A stretch of DNA of 64,000 nt from Sclerodactyla briareus (Eukaryota > Echinodermata > Holothuroidea > Dendrochirotida > Sclerodactylidae). The translations under genes and the position numbers were made by a program. This document shows, one piece after another, positions 1-11,639 of this stretch. The notes under the pieces were generated by a model. That model did no database searches, had not been told where the DNA came from, and was given only the letters and a program-made list of their open reading frames with translations. Position 1 is the first letter of the stretch. The number at the start of each line of letters is the position of its first letter. The DNA is taken from NCBI GenBank assembly GCA_026419785.1, contig JAODTK010005892.1, forward strand, positions 62,001 through 126,000, written 5' to 3'.

Positions 1-223
1 GAACCCTCTGACTCAAACCTTCGCTGCAAATTGCTTCCAAAATCATGGCTTTTCAAGAAGCTATTGCTCCCGATCTTCCAAGAAACGTCTGAATTATCTT
101 TATTTATTCATCTCTGTACTACACATCACACTATTAGAAGGAGTTTCCATGATTATCGCGTGGAACGAGAAATATCAAGTGTCACTTTCGAGTGACTCTG
201 CGCGAAGCGCTCGCTCCGGATGT

Positions 224-240
224 GTACGTACGTACGTACG
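224..240. repeat. (GTAC)n microsatellite
   Basis: A short run of the self-complementary tetranucleotide gtac, about four copies. It lies inside an unrecognised 123-codon minus-strand open frame (153-524) that I do not call a gene, because it has no recognisable domain. Confidence 0.8.
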
Positions 241-589
241 TTCGTTTGTCGGTATTGCCTGTACAGGACAGTTATGGTGCGTTCTTTCGAGGTTGTGACT
301 TTGGTAATTACAGACAGAGTGAATACAAACCGAGTGCTCTCAAAGGTTATGTGACGCAATAACAACCACCCTCGGTTTTTGTCGATTCTTACCTGAGTAT
401 ATACGGTATATACGAGGTCCGAAAAAACACGGCATACAGTACAGCTAGATTGCGAGGTCGGATCTCCGAGTGAATTATGGAAGAACTGAAACAGGATCCC
501 TGGGAAATATATCAACTTTTCCATGGAATCAACCTAAACTACCTCAGATAACATGACATGTAATTTTGTGAACATGTCATGAAGAAGCA

Positions 590-1213
590 CTTTTTGAGAA
601 AACATTAGAATACAATTTGAGAACAGTCCAATCCTTTTCATAGCAGAAAATGCATTTGTAGATTTAAACAAAATAGCCCCTTATTCCTCTTTAATAACCT
701 TTGACCTTGACCTCACAAGGTCAAAGTTGTCCCAGGGGTCAATGAACCTTGTTTCCAAGTTCGGTCCACATCACCAAAGTATGACTGTTTAGGGGCCTAT
801 TATATTTCTTTTTCACCATAGTTACTTTTTAACTCTAATAGCATTATATGACGTTCCATAAAAAAATCTGTGTACAATCTGAAATGAGCGCTACCCAATG
901 AACATTATGACTGAGTTTCAAGACAATCTAATGCTTTTGTAGGAGAAGATACATTTTGTAATTGTGAACAAAATGGCCAATTTTTATGCTTAATGACCTT
1001 TGACCTTGGACTTACAAGTCAGAAATGTCCTAGTGGTCATTGATCATTATGTTCAATTTTGGTCAACATCAATCAAAGATTGATCAATTCGCAGCCAAAA
1101 GTCAAAAAAAAAAGAAAAAAAAAAAGTCAATTGTGGACACACAGGAATGAGTAGATAGAATGAAATCCGGATCACAAAAGCTCAACCAGCATAGCTGGTT
1201 TGAACTAAAAATC
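590..1213 (+). repeat. AGGTCA-rich ~300 bp modular repeat, locus A (about 2 modules)
   Basis: Two diverged modules of about 300 bp. Each has a 'aacattatgac...tttcaa' segment, then 'acatttt' followed by 'aaaatggcc' or a variant, then a cluster of TGACCT/AGGTCA words such as aatgacctttgaccttg (near 699 and 988), then a 'ggtcaacatcaatcaaag'-type segment. The block ends near 1178-1213 in the hairpin word gctcaaccagcatagctggt followed by ttgaactaaaaat. The same module and the same end hairpin recur at 4330-6405, so this is one repeat family. It has no coding capacity. Its class is unknown: a hairpin end is seen in Helitron-like elements, but no CTRR end was found. Confidence 0.75.
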
Positions 1214-2228
1214 AGTCTTACAGGTTTTGAAAAATCCTGCTTAATGGGAAAGTGTGACATACACACGGATAGCGCAACACAAGTGGCTGCTTAAGTCTCT
1301 TTTTTTGATTCAATTCAGCCGAGTCAGAAACCTGTGGATAATGCAGTGAATGGAAGGCAAAATTGGGGGAAATGTAATTCAACGAATGAAGGAGATGGAA
1401 ACTGCAAGTTAAATTTCATGACATTACTGCCTGAAGCCAAAGAGTTAGGCACTAAATAAGCAGCTCTTGAAGCTACTTAACAATACAGCTTGGTCCTTCA
1501 ATGTCACTGAGGTAACTCAACGGTGCTCACAATGTGAACTAAATGCGAACAATAATTCCCATAAATTCAAATAGGAACTGATGAATGAATAATTTTTTTT
1601 GCCCCAAAAATTGCTGTCATATTGGATTTTGGAATGGTAATCCGCAGAATTGGTCTCATATTCATCAGAAGTACTAACGGCCCTGTATTAAATAATCACA
1701 CTTTGGAATGCCCTTCCTGTTGTTTGGTTTAAATTGAACAATAGGCAAATGATTAGCATGCTGATGATGGAAGTACTGAATAAAGCCCACATATAGGAAA
1801 ATTCAAGAAATCATCTTGGTTTGAATACTATGACTGAGTAAATGCTCTGAATTGTACCTCCATAATGCTGGAATTGCCCATTTGACTTGATCAGAATTGA
1901 ATAAGCGCTCATTTGATACTTATAATTTGGAAATAAATGGGGAGAAAATATATATATTTTCATCTTTTTGGCGTAATTGCATTGAGTAGGTGCCCATGTG
2001 TAACATACACGATTGAGAATGCCAAATTTGAAACACTGTAGTTTCACCACATACCATTGGAATTTTTTTCCTGTGATCTAAACCCTATCCGCAAGTTAGA
2101 GGCGAGGTAATTCCACTACAAAAGCTCAAGATACATGTAAGCCCTTCAACGTGTACCGAATGCACTAATACAACTACACACACGTAACGGCAAATCCACT
2201 AACAGCTAGGCCCAATTCATACATTCAC
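1214..2228. other. No recognisable feature
   Basis: AT-rich DNA without an open frame I can assign. I see no repeat recurring elsewhere in the window, no tRNA-like fold and no obvious promoter signature. Confidence 0.5.
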
Positions 2229-2360
2229 CGCCGACCAGAAGCCGAACGGAAGTTTGGTCGCTGCAAAGTGCGCCGACCGATTCGCACGTCCGTTTCGGTG
2301 TTGCCGCTAGTACGCTTTAGTGTTGGCGCAAGTGCGCTTTGGTATCGCCGCACAGTCCGT
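2229..2360. repeat. CpG-rich degenerate tandem repeat
   Basis: A short GC- and CpG-rich patch in AT-rich surroundings. Its second half (from about 2298) is a degenerate repeat of about 22 bp built on 'gtgttgccgctagtgcgcttt'-like words, roughly three copies. No coding or structural role can be assigned. Confidence 0.5.
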
Positions 2361-3205
2361 TAGTGAGTGGCCAAACAATCCATTTCCAAAATGTTTGAGA
2401 TTAATTCATTCTTTTTCCACATTGCGAGTCCAAACCATGGGATGACAATTTAAGCCAAGGTAAAATTGGCATGGGTTAGATAGGAGTATCGTTGACAATG
2501 TAAGCGTTAAGCATTCCCAGAAGTCCGACTCCAGACATTTATTGCCCAAAATTGTGTACTGAGAAAGAATATCGTATTCTCATAGACTGTCTGAGGAGCA
2601 GGCCGGTTGGCGCCCCGGCATTTGAATATGGGAAGGGGGGTTGAGAGGTGAGGGAGAAGGATGTCCCTGCTCAGTGCTCACACCACCCCAAACCCCCGAA
2701 AAAAATAATTGCTCAAACATGTTTCCATGTGCAAGTAGGCCTATACAATTTTGATTTCAGGTCTCTGATAAGTGCCCCCCACACTCTGTGGCTCAGGAGA
2801 GCCGTGAGTTTCTTTGTGGGTGATAACAGGTGAAATTTAACGCAGCAAGTCATCAAACCCTGTGGTTATTCTGAAGTTTCTAAGTGAAACTGACCACCCC
2901 CCAGCCTGTGCATGTCCTTCACCACAGATTGGAATTTTCCTTTTATAGAACTTTGCTGGTACTGTACGTTGTGAAATTGCCAGATGCTCAATATATGGCA
3001 TAATTGGGGTGCGGGGTCGATAAGGGTTGAGTAAGAGGCAGCGAAATAGATCTCTACTTTTGTAGAACTTGCACGGTTCAATGGCCTAACAGACCATCGC
3101 CTTCTTGATTTTCTTTCCGAGTCTCCGCTTAACCAAAAAAACAGTAAGTCAGGATATCTTCTCATCGAAGGACTCCATGCTTGAATGCAAAGGCAACATG
3201 CTACT
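2361..3205. other. Unassigned stretch with a 99-codon minus-strand open frame
   Basis: The minus-strand frame at 2866-3165 contains SRRRWSVRPLNRASSTK, which resembles the RRRWWVRP-type N-terminal motif of PIF/Harbinger transposases. The rest of the frame shows no family features. It could be a degraded DNA-transposon exon, but one short basic motif is weak evidence. Nothing else is seen here. Confidence 0.2.
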
Positions 3206-3209
3206 GAGG

Positions 3210-3400
3210 GCTGCGAATCACTTCAACCCAAAATAATTTCACCCCACTACCACCATTTCACCCCACTACTATTTACTCCACTACCATTACACGCCATCAA
3301 TACGACACACATAATATTAGGTAAGGAATACATAGATCAAGATGCAGTGAAGTGAAACACTAAAGAATGGAGGGTACATAGGTGCAGTGTAGCACGCACG
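3210..3400 (+). repeat. Dispersed repeat with TTTCACCCCACTAC words, plus-oriented copy
   Basis: Contains several 'atttcaccccactac' words, then 'gatcaagatgcagtgaag', 'cactaaagaa' and 'ggtgcagtgtagc'. The same order of words appears on the opposite strand at about 7193-7375, so the two form an inverted pair about 4 kb apart. The family is not identified. Confidence 0.7.
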
Positions 3401-3489
3401 TTGACTATATATTTAGGCTCCAAAGCTGGTGTTGTCGACATGGCTGAGTAGGCAACAGCTTAAAATACAGGCTTGGATACAACAGAGGT

Positions 3490-4060
3490 TATATCGTGGA
3501 TAATCGAAACTGTATCTATAGGTCCAAACCCCATTTCAATATGATGTTCCTATGTGGAGTTATTGGCCTTCAAAGTTTGGGCTATTAAGCAGAGAAAGAA
3601 ATGGGGAGAATCTCAATTGCGCAATGATGCATCACGTCACACATGAACAACACAGAAGATTCTGTTATGCATTTCATTGTTTCATTTAGTTGAATAAGTC
3701 AACATTCAGCAGAAGTTATGTCGTCTTTCTCTCGCCAATGTAACCATTGACACTTGCCAACCCCACTACAGCAATACTCTCCCATAAAATGAATGCTTTT
3801 CGAAGTGAAATTAATGTTTGAATTTCAATAGGAAGCAAAGAATGTTTGCAGGGTTGTGCAAGTAAGACACCATTATTATTGCATGATGGGATGCATTTCC
3901 ATCTTGCACATACACAAACTTCAAGGGGGGGGAGGGGGGGAGGGGAGGTGGGGGGGGGGGGGGGGGAGAAGAGGGGAGGACTTAATCCATAACGAAAGTT
4001 GTATGACTTTCCGTTTGGACTGATGCTTCATTTCAGCCAGCTATCATATCAGTCCTTTTA
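3490..4060 (+). repeat. Dispersed repeat family R1, copy 1
   Basis: Matches 56180-57060 in the same orientation and order. Shared words include 'ctataggcc(c/a)aa', 'ttattg(g/a)ccttca(a/g)agttt', 'attgcgcaa', 'cattgtttcat', 'gaaattaatgt' and 'gggttgtgcaagta'. This copy carries a long G tract (3925-3980) that the other lacks. The other copy carries about 330 bp between its first and second shared blocks that this one lacks. It has no coding capacity, and termini are not defined. Confidence 0.7.
3925..3980 (+). repeat. G-rich tract with G-quadruplex potential
   Basis: Almost pure G with single A or T interruptions. There are at least six runs of four or more G on the plus strand, which satisfies the usual G4 pattern several times. 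It sits inside repeat R1 at a point where the second copy has ordinary sequence, so it looks like a later expansion. Confidence 0.85.
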
Positions 4061-4329
4061 TGAATCATCCTGCAGTTGTCCTTTGGAATTGCACTTACAG
4101 TTCAGTTCATGTATTTGTGTTTCTTCACTCCTTCACAAGTATATACAGGAACATGGAAACAGAAAATTGTCAAAGTGAAAGGAAGTGGACTAAGAGACTC
4201 CTGGGGGCTTGTCAAGTGGGCCACTCCCTGTGAATGAAACAACAAACTAGAGCACCAATGATGCTGTAGCTCAAACCGCACAAAATGTACCAAGACGAAT
4301 GTACAATTATGTGTTAAAATATGCAAGAT

Positions 4330-6405
4330 CGTGAGGCCAAGAAGGCAGTTTCAAGCAATGAAACTACCCCTGTAATGACCTTTTTTCTGACCTTGATCTT
4401 CATATGACCAAAGAAGTGTAGAAGCAAAAAATTGGTTACTCAGTTTGGTCAACATGCATCAAAGAATGAACGATTGAGAAAGAAAGGGTCAATTTTACAC
4501 GTGGCCTATTGTGTCCCTTCAATGACCTTTGACCTTCACATGGTCAAAGATGTCCACAAGGTTGATGAACATTGGTTCAAAGTTTGGTCAACATCCATCA
4601 AATGAATGAAGATTTTGCTTCTTTTCATCAGATGTTACTGCTTCCATTCTAACAGCAACTATATGATGTGGTATCGGAATTGTAGAGAGCTCTGTATCTG
4701 CAAACAAGCTGGAAAGAGCACCTCCAGAGAAACATTATGACAGTTTCAAAAAAATCTAACGTACTTTGCAGGAAATACATTTTGAAATTTTACATATGAT
4801 AGCCTATATTGCCCCTTTAAAAACCTTTGACCTTGACATTCACAGGGTCAAAAATGTCTCAAAGGTCAATGAGCAGTGGGTCAGAGGTTGGTCAACATCC
4901 ATCGAAGGATGGGGATCCGTAATGCTTCTTTTCAACAGATGTTACTGTTTCAACTCTCAAAAGTAATATCTGCTGGAAGAAGCATTATGGACCCCCAAAA
5001 AGTCATTCTTTGATCTATGTTGACCAAACTTCGACCCAATGTTATTATGACCGAACATCAGCGCTGATCTGTGCATCGAAATTTGTTGGAGAAACGTTTC
5101 GCTGATTTCACATTGGGCCAGAAGTTCGCAAACACCACCGATGAACCACTGCCATTGAATGTAAATTACATGTAACTTTGAAGAAAATCAATTGAAACTT
5201 GTGAGATGCATTTCAAGTACCATTGCATGAAATTTCATGAAATGGGCCTCTGGCCCAAGTGGGACCTTAGACAAAAATCCCTGAACAATAGTACCTGAAC
5301 ACTAGTAGGTACGGTCGGTGACAAATCATTATGAACGGATATATGTCAGCACTCGTGCAGCAACATTTGTTTTAGGGGAGGAATGGGGAGAAGCATTTTG
5401 CGTAACTTCACACAATGGGCTCCAGGACCCACACTGGGCTTTGGTCCTAATCCTTGCGACCACCATGGAGGGTACGGCTAATAGACCATCATTATGACCA
5501 ATCATCAGCAATGTGCAACAAAATTTGTAGGAGATACAAGATTTTTGAGGTATTTCATATAATGTAATGGCCCCAGGGCCCAAACTGAGCCCTGGGCCCA
5601 AAATTCCCAAACACCCCCAAGCGCGCTTTACCCAAGGACCATTACATGTAACTTTGAAGAAAATCAATTGAAGCTTGTGGGGGGAGATGCATTTCAAGTA
5701 CCATTGTGTGAAATTTCATAAAATGGGCCCTCGGGCCCAAGTGGGACCTTTGATAAAAAAAATCCTGAACACCCCAAAAGTATGGCTGTTAAACCCATCA
5801 TTATGACTGAATGTCAGCATTGTGCACCAAAATTTGTAGGAGATACAAGATTTTTGAGGTATTTCATATAATGGACCCCAGGGCCCAAAATGAGCCTGGG
5901 CCCAAAATTCCTGAACCCCCCATGGCTCTCTGCCACCAAGGACCATTACATGTAACTTTGAAGAAAATCAATGAAGCTTGTGGGGGGAGATGCATTTCAA
6001 GTACAATTGTGTGAAATTTCATAAAATGGGCCCTCGGGCCCAAGTGGGACCTTGATAAAAAAAATCCTGAACACCCCAAAGGTACGGCTATTAGACAATC
6101 ATTAGGACCAAACATAAGTATGTGCCACCTAAATTTGTAGGAGGAGATATATTTTACACATAATGGTCTATATTGCCCCTCTGATGGCCTTTGACCTTGA
6201 CCTTCACAAGGCAAACATGTCCCATGGGTCAATAAACATTGTGTCAAAGTTTGGTCAACATCCATCGCAGAATGACTGTTTGGGAGCCAAAAAGGCAATT
6301 GTAACACAACGGAAGGACGGACGGATGGATGGAGGGATGGACTGATGGAGAGTGACATGCAGATTCAATAGCTCAATCAGCATAGCTGGTTTGAGCTAAA
6401 AATGT
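4330..6405 (+). repeat. AGGTCA-rich ~300 bp modular repeat, locus B (about 6-7 modules)
   Basis: A tandem series of the same module as locus A. Early modules (near 4521 and 4822) carry aatgacctttgacctt-type words. Later modules include an almost exact pair of ~304 bp units starting near 5641 and 5939 ('accattacatgtaactttg'), with palindromes such as gggccctcgggccc near 5727 and 6030. The block ends at about 6368-6403 in agctcaatcagcatagctgg plus tttgagctaaaaat, the same hairpin end as locus A. Open frames seen here on both strands follow the repeat period and are not genes. Confidence 0.85.
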
Positions 6406-7190
6406 TTCTTGGAATAGTATAGTATTCGGGAGTCGATCGTTATCCGGAGTCGATCAGTGCAGTTTGCTGTGCAGATAGAAAATTATTAGCGATGCTTACA
6501 GGCATGCAATGATTTGAATGTAAACAATGATCAAACCGAGTGCATGTTTTGAAAAATTGTCTACCCTCTCACCCGAGAATGCAAATTTTATGATTTTACC
6601 CAAAATTTAGGTAAATCTGGAACAGAATGGTTGACACACGTTTATCAATAAAAGAGGGGTACTAGGTATTTTGTTCAAATTGTGGAATAATATGCAATTT
6701 GCATGTTTTTGGCCCTTGAATGCTCATTCGTTCAAGGACATTTGACCACCCAAAGGTCAAGGTCAAAGGTCATTAAGAGAGAGAGCCTAATGGGCATTGT
6801 GTGAAAAACTATGTAGGCCTATCTCCTCTCACAAATGAAGTTGTATCTACATGATGCTCGCTCATGTCAAAGGTCAGTGTAACTGAAATCAATGCATTAA
6901 CTCCCATAACACATCATACCAGTTCACTACCTATTGAGCATTTGTCCACTACTTAACCATTGGTTCTCTAGTTTTTCGCAGTCCTTATTTATGTGTTCAT
7001 TCATTGATTTATTTAGTTATTCATTTATTTCACTTCCCGGTCAAAGTATCAATAATAAACATGAACTTGAATTATAAAAACAATAACAATTAATAATGGA
7101 AAGCGTGGAAAACCTGAGACGCAAAAGCTTGTTCAAAGCCGGTTCACCAATGAAACAATGAAATAGAATACTGTCCCTCCCCCTGTTGGC
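6406..7190. other. Mostly featureless; one isolated AGGTCA cluster
   Basis: AT-rich sequence with one cluster near 6750-6780 reading ggtcaaggtcaaaggtcatt. This is the reverse orientation of the word found in the modular repeats, so it is probably another fragment of that family. Nothing else was recognised. Confidence 0.5.
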
Positions 7191-7192
7191 TA

Positions 7193-7375
7193 CACTGCAC
7201 CTTTGTGCTCTCCTTTCTTTAGTGTTCACTTCACTGCACTTTGATCTGTACCCTCCTTGGTGTGTGGTATAATGGGGGGAATAATGGTGAATGGAGTGGG
7301 GTGAAATAGTCGTAGGGGGGTGAAACGGTAGTGGGGTGAAATTGTTGGGGTGACTACCTTTTGCGACCGCTAATG
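7193..7375 (-). repeat. Dispersed repeat with TTTCACCCCACTAC words, minus-oriented copy
   Basis: Reverse complement of the family at 3210-3400. On the minus strand it has 'caatttcaccccactac', a second CCCCC-rich copy of the word, then 'agtgcagtgaagtgaa', 'cactaaagaa' and 'ggtgcagtgtagcc'. A 139-codon open frame overlapping it is treated as chance. Confidence 0.7.
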
Positions 7376-7896
7376 GGTACACCAAACAATTGGCAAGTAT
7401 GAATTCACAGATCCGAGATACGCGCAAGAACATGCCTAAGTCACAATCCTGAAATATCACCTACTGTCAACTGACGTCACTACTTAGGTTAAACACGAGC
7501 TAAACTCTGGAAAAAGTCAATGAGACAGTCTTTCTGACATCGCGTATAAGACTTTTCAGGTAGGTTCATGTACCATTTCCTTCCAGTCGGCCAAGAGGTG
7601 AAATAATTCCAACAATATTTTGCACCTGCGCCAAAAAAACTGCCACACACACGCTGAAAAACAGGAGTATTTAGACTGCAGACGTTTTGCTTTGGATAAG
7701 CCCTTCGATGAGTAACGAATAACATTACTCATTAGGCCATTGTGCGTACACGCTGAATCTATCAATTGATCCTTGTACAGTCATTACTCATTAGGCCTGG
7801 ACCTAGCTTCAGCTCTCTGTACTGTGTTCTGACTGTTGTTAGTGTGTAAGTGTAGGCCTAACTGTGTGTGAAGGGCGCAATGTACGATTGTTTAAG

Positions 7897-8314
7897 AAGG
7901 GCCGTTCACCACTATAACGATATCGTGTCGTGCAACGATTTGATATTATTGGTTCAGGCCGATTAAACCGGGATATTAATATGACGGCTGGAACACCCTG
8001 CCACAAGAATGGAGGACTGATTCACTATTTGCCAAACCATTCCAATGTGGAAAAGCCCTTCCCGGCGTTTTGATAATCCATATTCCATTGATCGTTGAGC
8101 GCACGATTAGTACGACTGTAGTATTTTTCGATATGACGTCATTTAGGAATGAGGTTTTTTTTCGAACACTTCGATCTTGAGAATGTAATATGATAATGTA
8201 CTAGTATTACGAACAATTGTTACCACACAGACCCTCTCCTTCCTGGTTCAGCCTGGAATCTAAAAAGATCGTGTAGCAGAACGATAGAAAATCGTTATAG
8301 TGTGACTGGCCCTT
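7897..8314. mobile_element. MITE with terminal inverted repeats
   Basis: The left end reads aagggccgttcaccactata followed by acgat. The reverse complement of the right end reads aagggccagtcacactataa followed by cgat. These are imperfect inverted repeats of about 25 bp, with further ATCGT-containing words just inside each end. The ~418 bp between has no coding capacity, which fits a non-autonomous DNA transposon. Target-site duplications are unclear: both flanks contain a 'ttaa'-like word but not a clean match. Superfamily is not assigned. Confidence 0.8.
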
Positions 8315-8877
8315 AAATGACCTTATCATTACACATTACGTTAGGCAAATGAACTACGTACAGTACTAAACATAGTATATAATTTCAAGAAAGCTGAAAA
8401 AGCATACCGGAATGACCAACTGCTGGAATGAGCGAAGTATTCGTTGCAGTTCCAATTTACGGACCCATCTGGTGTACGCAAACTATATATGAACTGCGGG
8501 AGACCAGTAAAAACAAATAAATATGTTGTGAAAACTAGCCTGAGCACTCACAATCGGTTTGCCCAATCAAAACAATGAGATAGAGAGACTACAAACAACC
8601 ATCACTCCACTGTGTGTTGGAAACGAGAGTATTTAAAGCTGTCTATTATGGATGCGTTACTATTAGGTGTTACTCTAGCTATTCCAAAAATATTCATATA
8701 CGCCGCCTACGCTAAAAAAAGTTTCTTTTCCCTGGCGAGCATACGGTAGCTCTGCAGATGTCAATGAATGTAGGCCATGGAAGGGTGAAAATGTGTTGGA
8801 GGAAGGGGAGGGGGCGGGGCAATCGGCGGGGCAGGTGGAGGGGTTTAGTGTATGGAAGGCTTGGACCGGAATCGCAG
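8315..8877. other. No recognisable feature
   Basis: AT-rich DNA followed by a G-rich stretch (about 8800-8850). No gene or repeat family was recognised. Confidence 0.45.
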
Positions 8878-9085
8878 CCAGGGGCGTCGTGCAGGGGAGG
8901 GGGGGGGGCAGGGGGACGTGCCCCCTCGAAAACCTTGTGCCCCCCCCGTGTGCCCCCCCTCACCCCAAATGAGATTTGTGATTTTCGGAAAATTATTCTG
9001 TAGTCAGTATTAGACTACCAGTTTGATATAGACCTGGCTAATTTGTTATTTTTTATGACAAGAAACATTGTGATTGTGCCAAATT
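8878..9085 (+). repeat. Dispersed repeat family R2, plus-oriented copy
   Basis: Starts with aggggcgtcgtgcagggg and a G/C-rich hairpin region. It continues with 'gtgccccctcgaaaa', 'tgagatttgtgattttcg' and 'ctgtagtcagtatt' plus 'gactaccagttt'. It matches the reverse complement of 11035-11245 over about 200 bp. The end word resembles the CAGGGGCGTCG termini common on short hAT-like elements, but no matching second terminus was found. Confidence 0.75.
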
Positions 9086-10040
9086 TGCCTGGAATACACT
9101 AGGAAGTGTACAAAGTTCGTGCTTCGCGCGTGGGCCTAGGTGGGAATTCTCCCGTTGTTCCTGCTTGTCTCCTGAAATCTCCGCAAGCTCTATGAGAAAT
9201 GTCCGTCTCATTGGCCCCCTAGCTTAGAAATATCTGTGAGGTGAAAATATACAACAACATTCTCATTGACCTTGAAAACTACACTCAACCTCTTCTGGAT
9301 TAGGCCTACTAAACCCTTTACTGAGCCTCTTATCCGTTTTTCCCTGCTCACACACGCATTTCGAACTGCAGTAGCCTAGGCTATAAAACTGCTTAGATTT
9401 TCAACACGATCTCGGGGCCTCGCACAACCAAACATTTTCTTGCACGCCGAAAGCTAAAAGTAGAAGTTGGAGCAACCAGGACCAGGGATTCCGACAAAAT
9501 GTCACATTTTCGACCGATTACAAAATTTGTGATCATAAAATGCCCATGTTTGAAGCTTGGTGAGTGGTACACGCAGCTAAAACGCCCAGGAAAGGCAATT
9601 TCCCTCATCGGGGGCTTGCACAACCAAAAATTATTGAACCGCTTCGCCCCAACCCATTGGTGGGGGACGCCCCGGACCTAGTTAGTATTCTTGTGCCCCA
9701 CTACAAAATGTCTGTACCCACCCCCTTAGTTTCCCGGGTTTTTTGTTTTTGGTGTTTTTTTTTTTTTTTGGTTGTTTTGCCAACCCCCTCGGGACGAAAA
9801 GTCTGGTGAAGCCACTGCCAATCAGCAGGTGATGGACTATCTAAGACGGGCTGAAGAGGCAGCCATACATACAAATTAGTCAAAAGCAGGAAAAGACACT
9901 TCCCACTTTCCGTGCCTTGATGGAAAGTAAATCAAGATCTCTCAAATTTACATAAACTCACAACTTTTTTATACGGGAAATATTCTCCAAAAAATATTCA
10001 GGTGACAGGATTATGGTACAATTCACTTTTGTACACTCCT
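9086..10040. other. No supported gene; T- and C-rich low-complexity patch
   Basis: Short open frames occur on both strands (for example 9499-9681 and 9564-9809). They overlap and show no domain. A run of T lies near 9757-9770. Nothing else recurs in the window. Confidence 0.4.
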
Positions 10041-10043
10041 GAG

Positions 10044-10310
10044 CCGGTTATCAGTGTTGTAACAGTCTCCCTTAGGCAAAGGGTTGTAACAAGTCTCCCT
10101 TGGCAAGTCTCAATCAGCAAGTCAATTTCGACCAAGTCTCAAGTCAAGTCAAGTCATTCAATACAAGCCCAAGTCAAGTCAAGTCAAGTCCAGGCAAACC
10201 TTCAAGTACTTAAGTCAAGTCACAGTCAGGACGAAAATCCAGTCAGGTCAAGTCAAGTCATGATATTTGTTCCGAGGTCAAATTTCAAGTCACTCGTTCA
10301 GCATTAAGTG
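10044..10310 (+). repeat. (CAAGTC)n repeat element, plus-oriented copy
   Basis: Begins with cagtgttgtaacagtctccc and goes into many copies of caagt/caagtc. The same end word is found reversed (gacttgttacaacac) at the right edge of the copies near 11940 and 23855. This is therefore a defined element with an internal microsatellite rather than a random array. The CAGTGTTG end is hAT-like, but this remains an inference. Confidence 0.75.
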
Positions 10311-11034
10311 TGAGGGCTTCCAAACAGTGTGGCCATAAAGGGGGGGTAAGACCTGCCGTGTAGAATTTAGAAAGTTTGTCTGATTAGGGTATTCTGGTAG
10401 GTGTTGTGACGAACAAGTTGCTTACCACGAAACTAGGCTACGAGACATTGACTTTCCAGTTCCATTGGTGCCACAGTCGGCTGGGGAGACAGAATGCAAT
10501 CCAACGCCCATGGCCTGCCAGCATCTGTCTTTAAAGTTTTGTGCATCCTGTATTTAACGAAAAAAAATGTGGTACCTATCAAGCCAGCATATGTATAATG
10601 GGGCATATGGGGCCTCACAGGGTGCCAATTGTATTAATCCAGTAAGTGACCAATGACTAGTACCCCCTATCATCACATCAAATGAGCGTGGGCGAAGAAA
10701 TTTGCGTAGCAGCATGCGTATTGACATTGTGTACTTGCCAAAGAAACGATGGTAAATGGTCAATAGTCAGTTCTACAGACTAAAAGAAGTCGAGGACAAC
10801 AAATCAAGTGAGTTATTGTGCAACAACAACGGTAAACTCAGAACCAAATGTATGCATTTGGGCATCCGCAGGCTCAGATGGTGCCACCCGGAATTGTAAC
10901 TGGAAAGTAAGACAGAATGGTTGTCTTATATTAATGTGATGGCAGTTATTTTGTCTGTTAAAAATGGTGTGTATCTATATAGAGAATGAATGGTATCCTC
11001 GATACAGGCAAATGATGTTTATAAATTCGTTTGC
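10311..11034. other. No recognisable feature
   Basis: Unique-looking AT-rich DNA with only short open frames. No repeat or gene was recognised. Confidence 0.45.
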
Positions 11035-11245
11035 ACTGGCACAATTATACTGCTTTCGTGGATAAAAACAACAATTAGGCCCAGGGTTATACAAAACTGG
11101 TAGTCGAATACTGACTACAGATTTTTTTTCTTCGAAAATCACACAATCTCATGGGGGCTGGAACAGGGGGGCATGGCTTTCGAGGGAGGGCACGTTCCCC
11201 TGCCCTCCCTCTTGCCCCCCTCCCCTGTGGCGACGCTATTGCCTC
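11035..11245 (-). repeat. Dispersed repeat family R2, minus-oriented copy
   Basis: On the minus strand it reads GCGTCGCCACAGGGGAGGGG, then GTGCCCTCCCTCGAAA, TGAGATTGTGTGATTTTCGA and CTGTAGTCAGTATTCGACTA. It matches 8878-9085 in the opposite orientation. Confidence 0.75.
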
Positions 11246-11639
11246 TGAAAACAATTCGAATTCGAACAGAATTTAAACATGAATTGCTATTGGTTATTCA
11301 TCGATAATAGCTCTTTTTCATCCGAGTGAATAAACAGAATGAGTTGAGAAAAAATAAAACAACACTGAAACAACTAGTCCGAGCCGGCGGCGTTGATCGT
11401 TTGTTTACGTTCGTCCCTTGATTGAACGCAAGTACGAACGACTCATGCCGATTGTAAGCCTACAGGCGAGATGCGGCATACTCAAACACTGTTTGTTGTA
11501 TTTCATGCAGTGTGTCTGATACCAAAATCGCTCTTCGTACACAGCACAAGAGCCCGTGTACAATACAGTATGACGGCTGGTGTACCGATATTGGACAAGC
11601 TATAGGCTTTTCGGGCATAATAATAATACCAGTTGCACG

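Noticed and set aside
153-524. 123-codon minus-strand open frame near the start
   Set aside because: It has no recognisable domain and runs through a gtac microsatellite. Length alone is not strong evidence in a 64 kb window.
5329-6358. Several overlapping open frames of 60-164 codons on both strands
   Set aside because: They repeat with the ~304 bp unit and occur in several frames at once. They are shadows of the tandem repeat.
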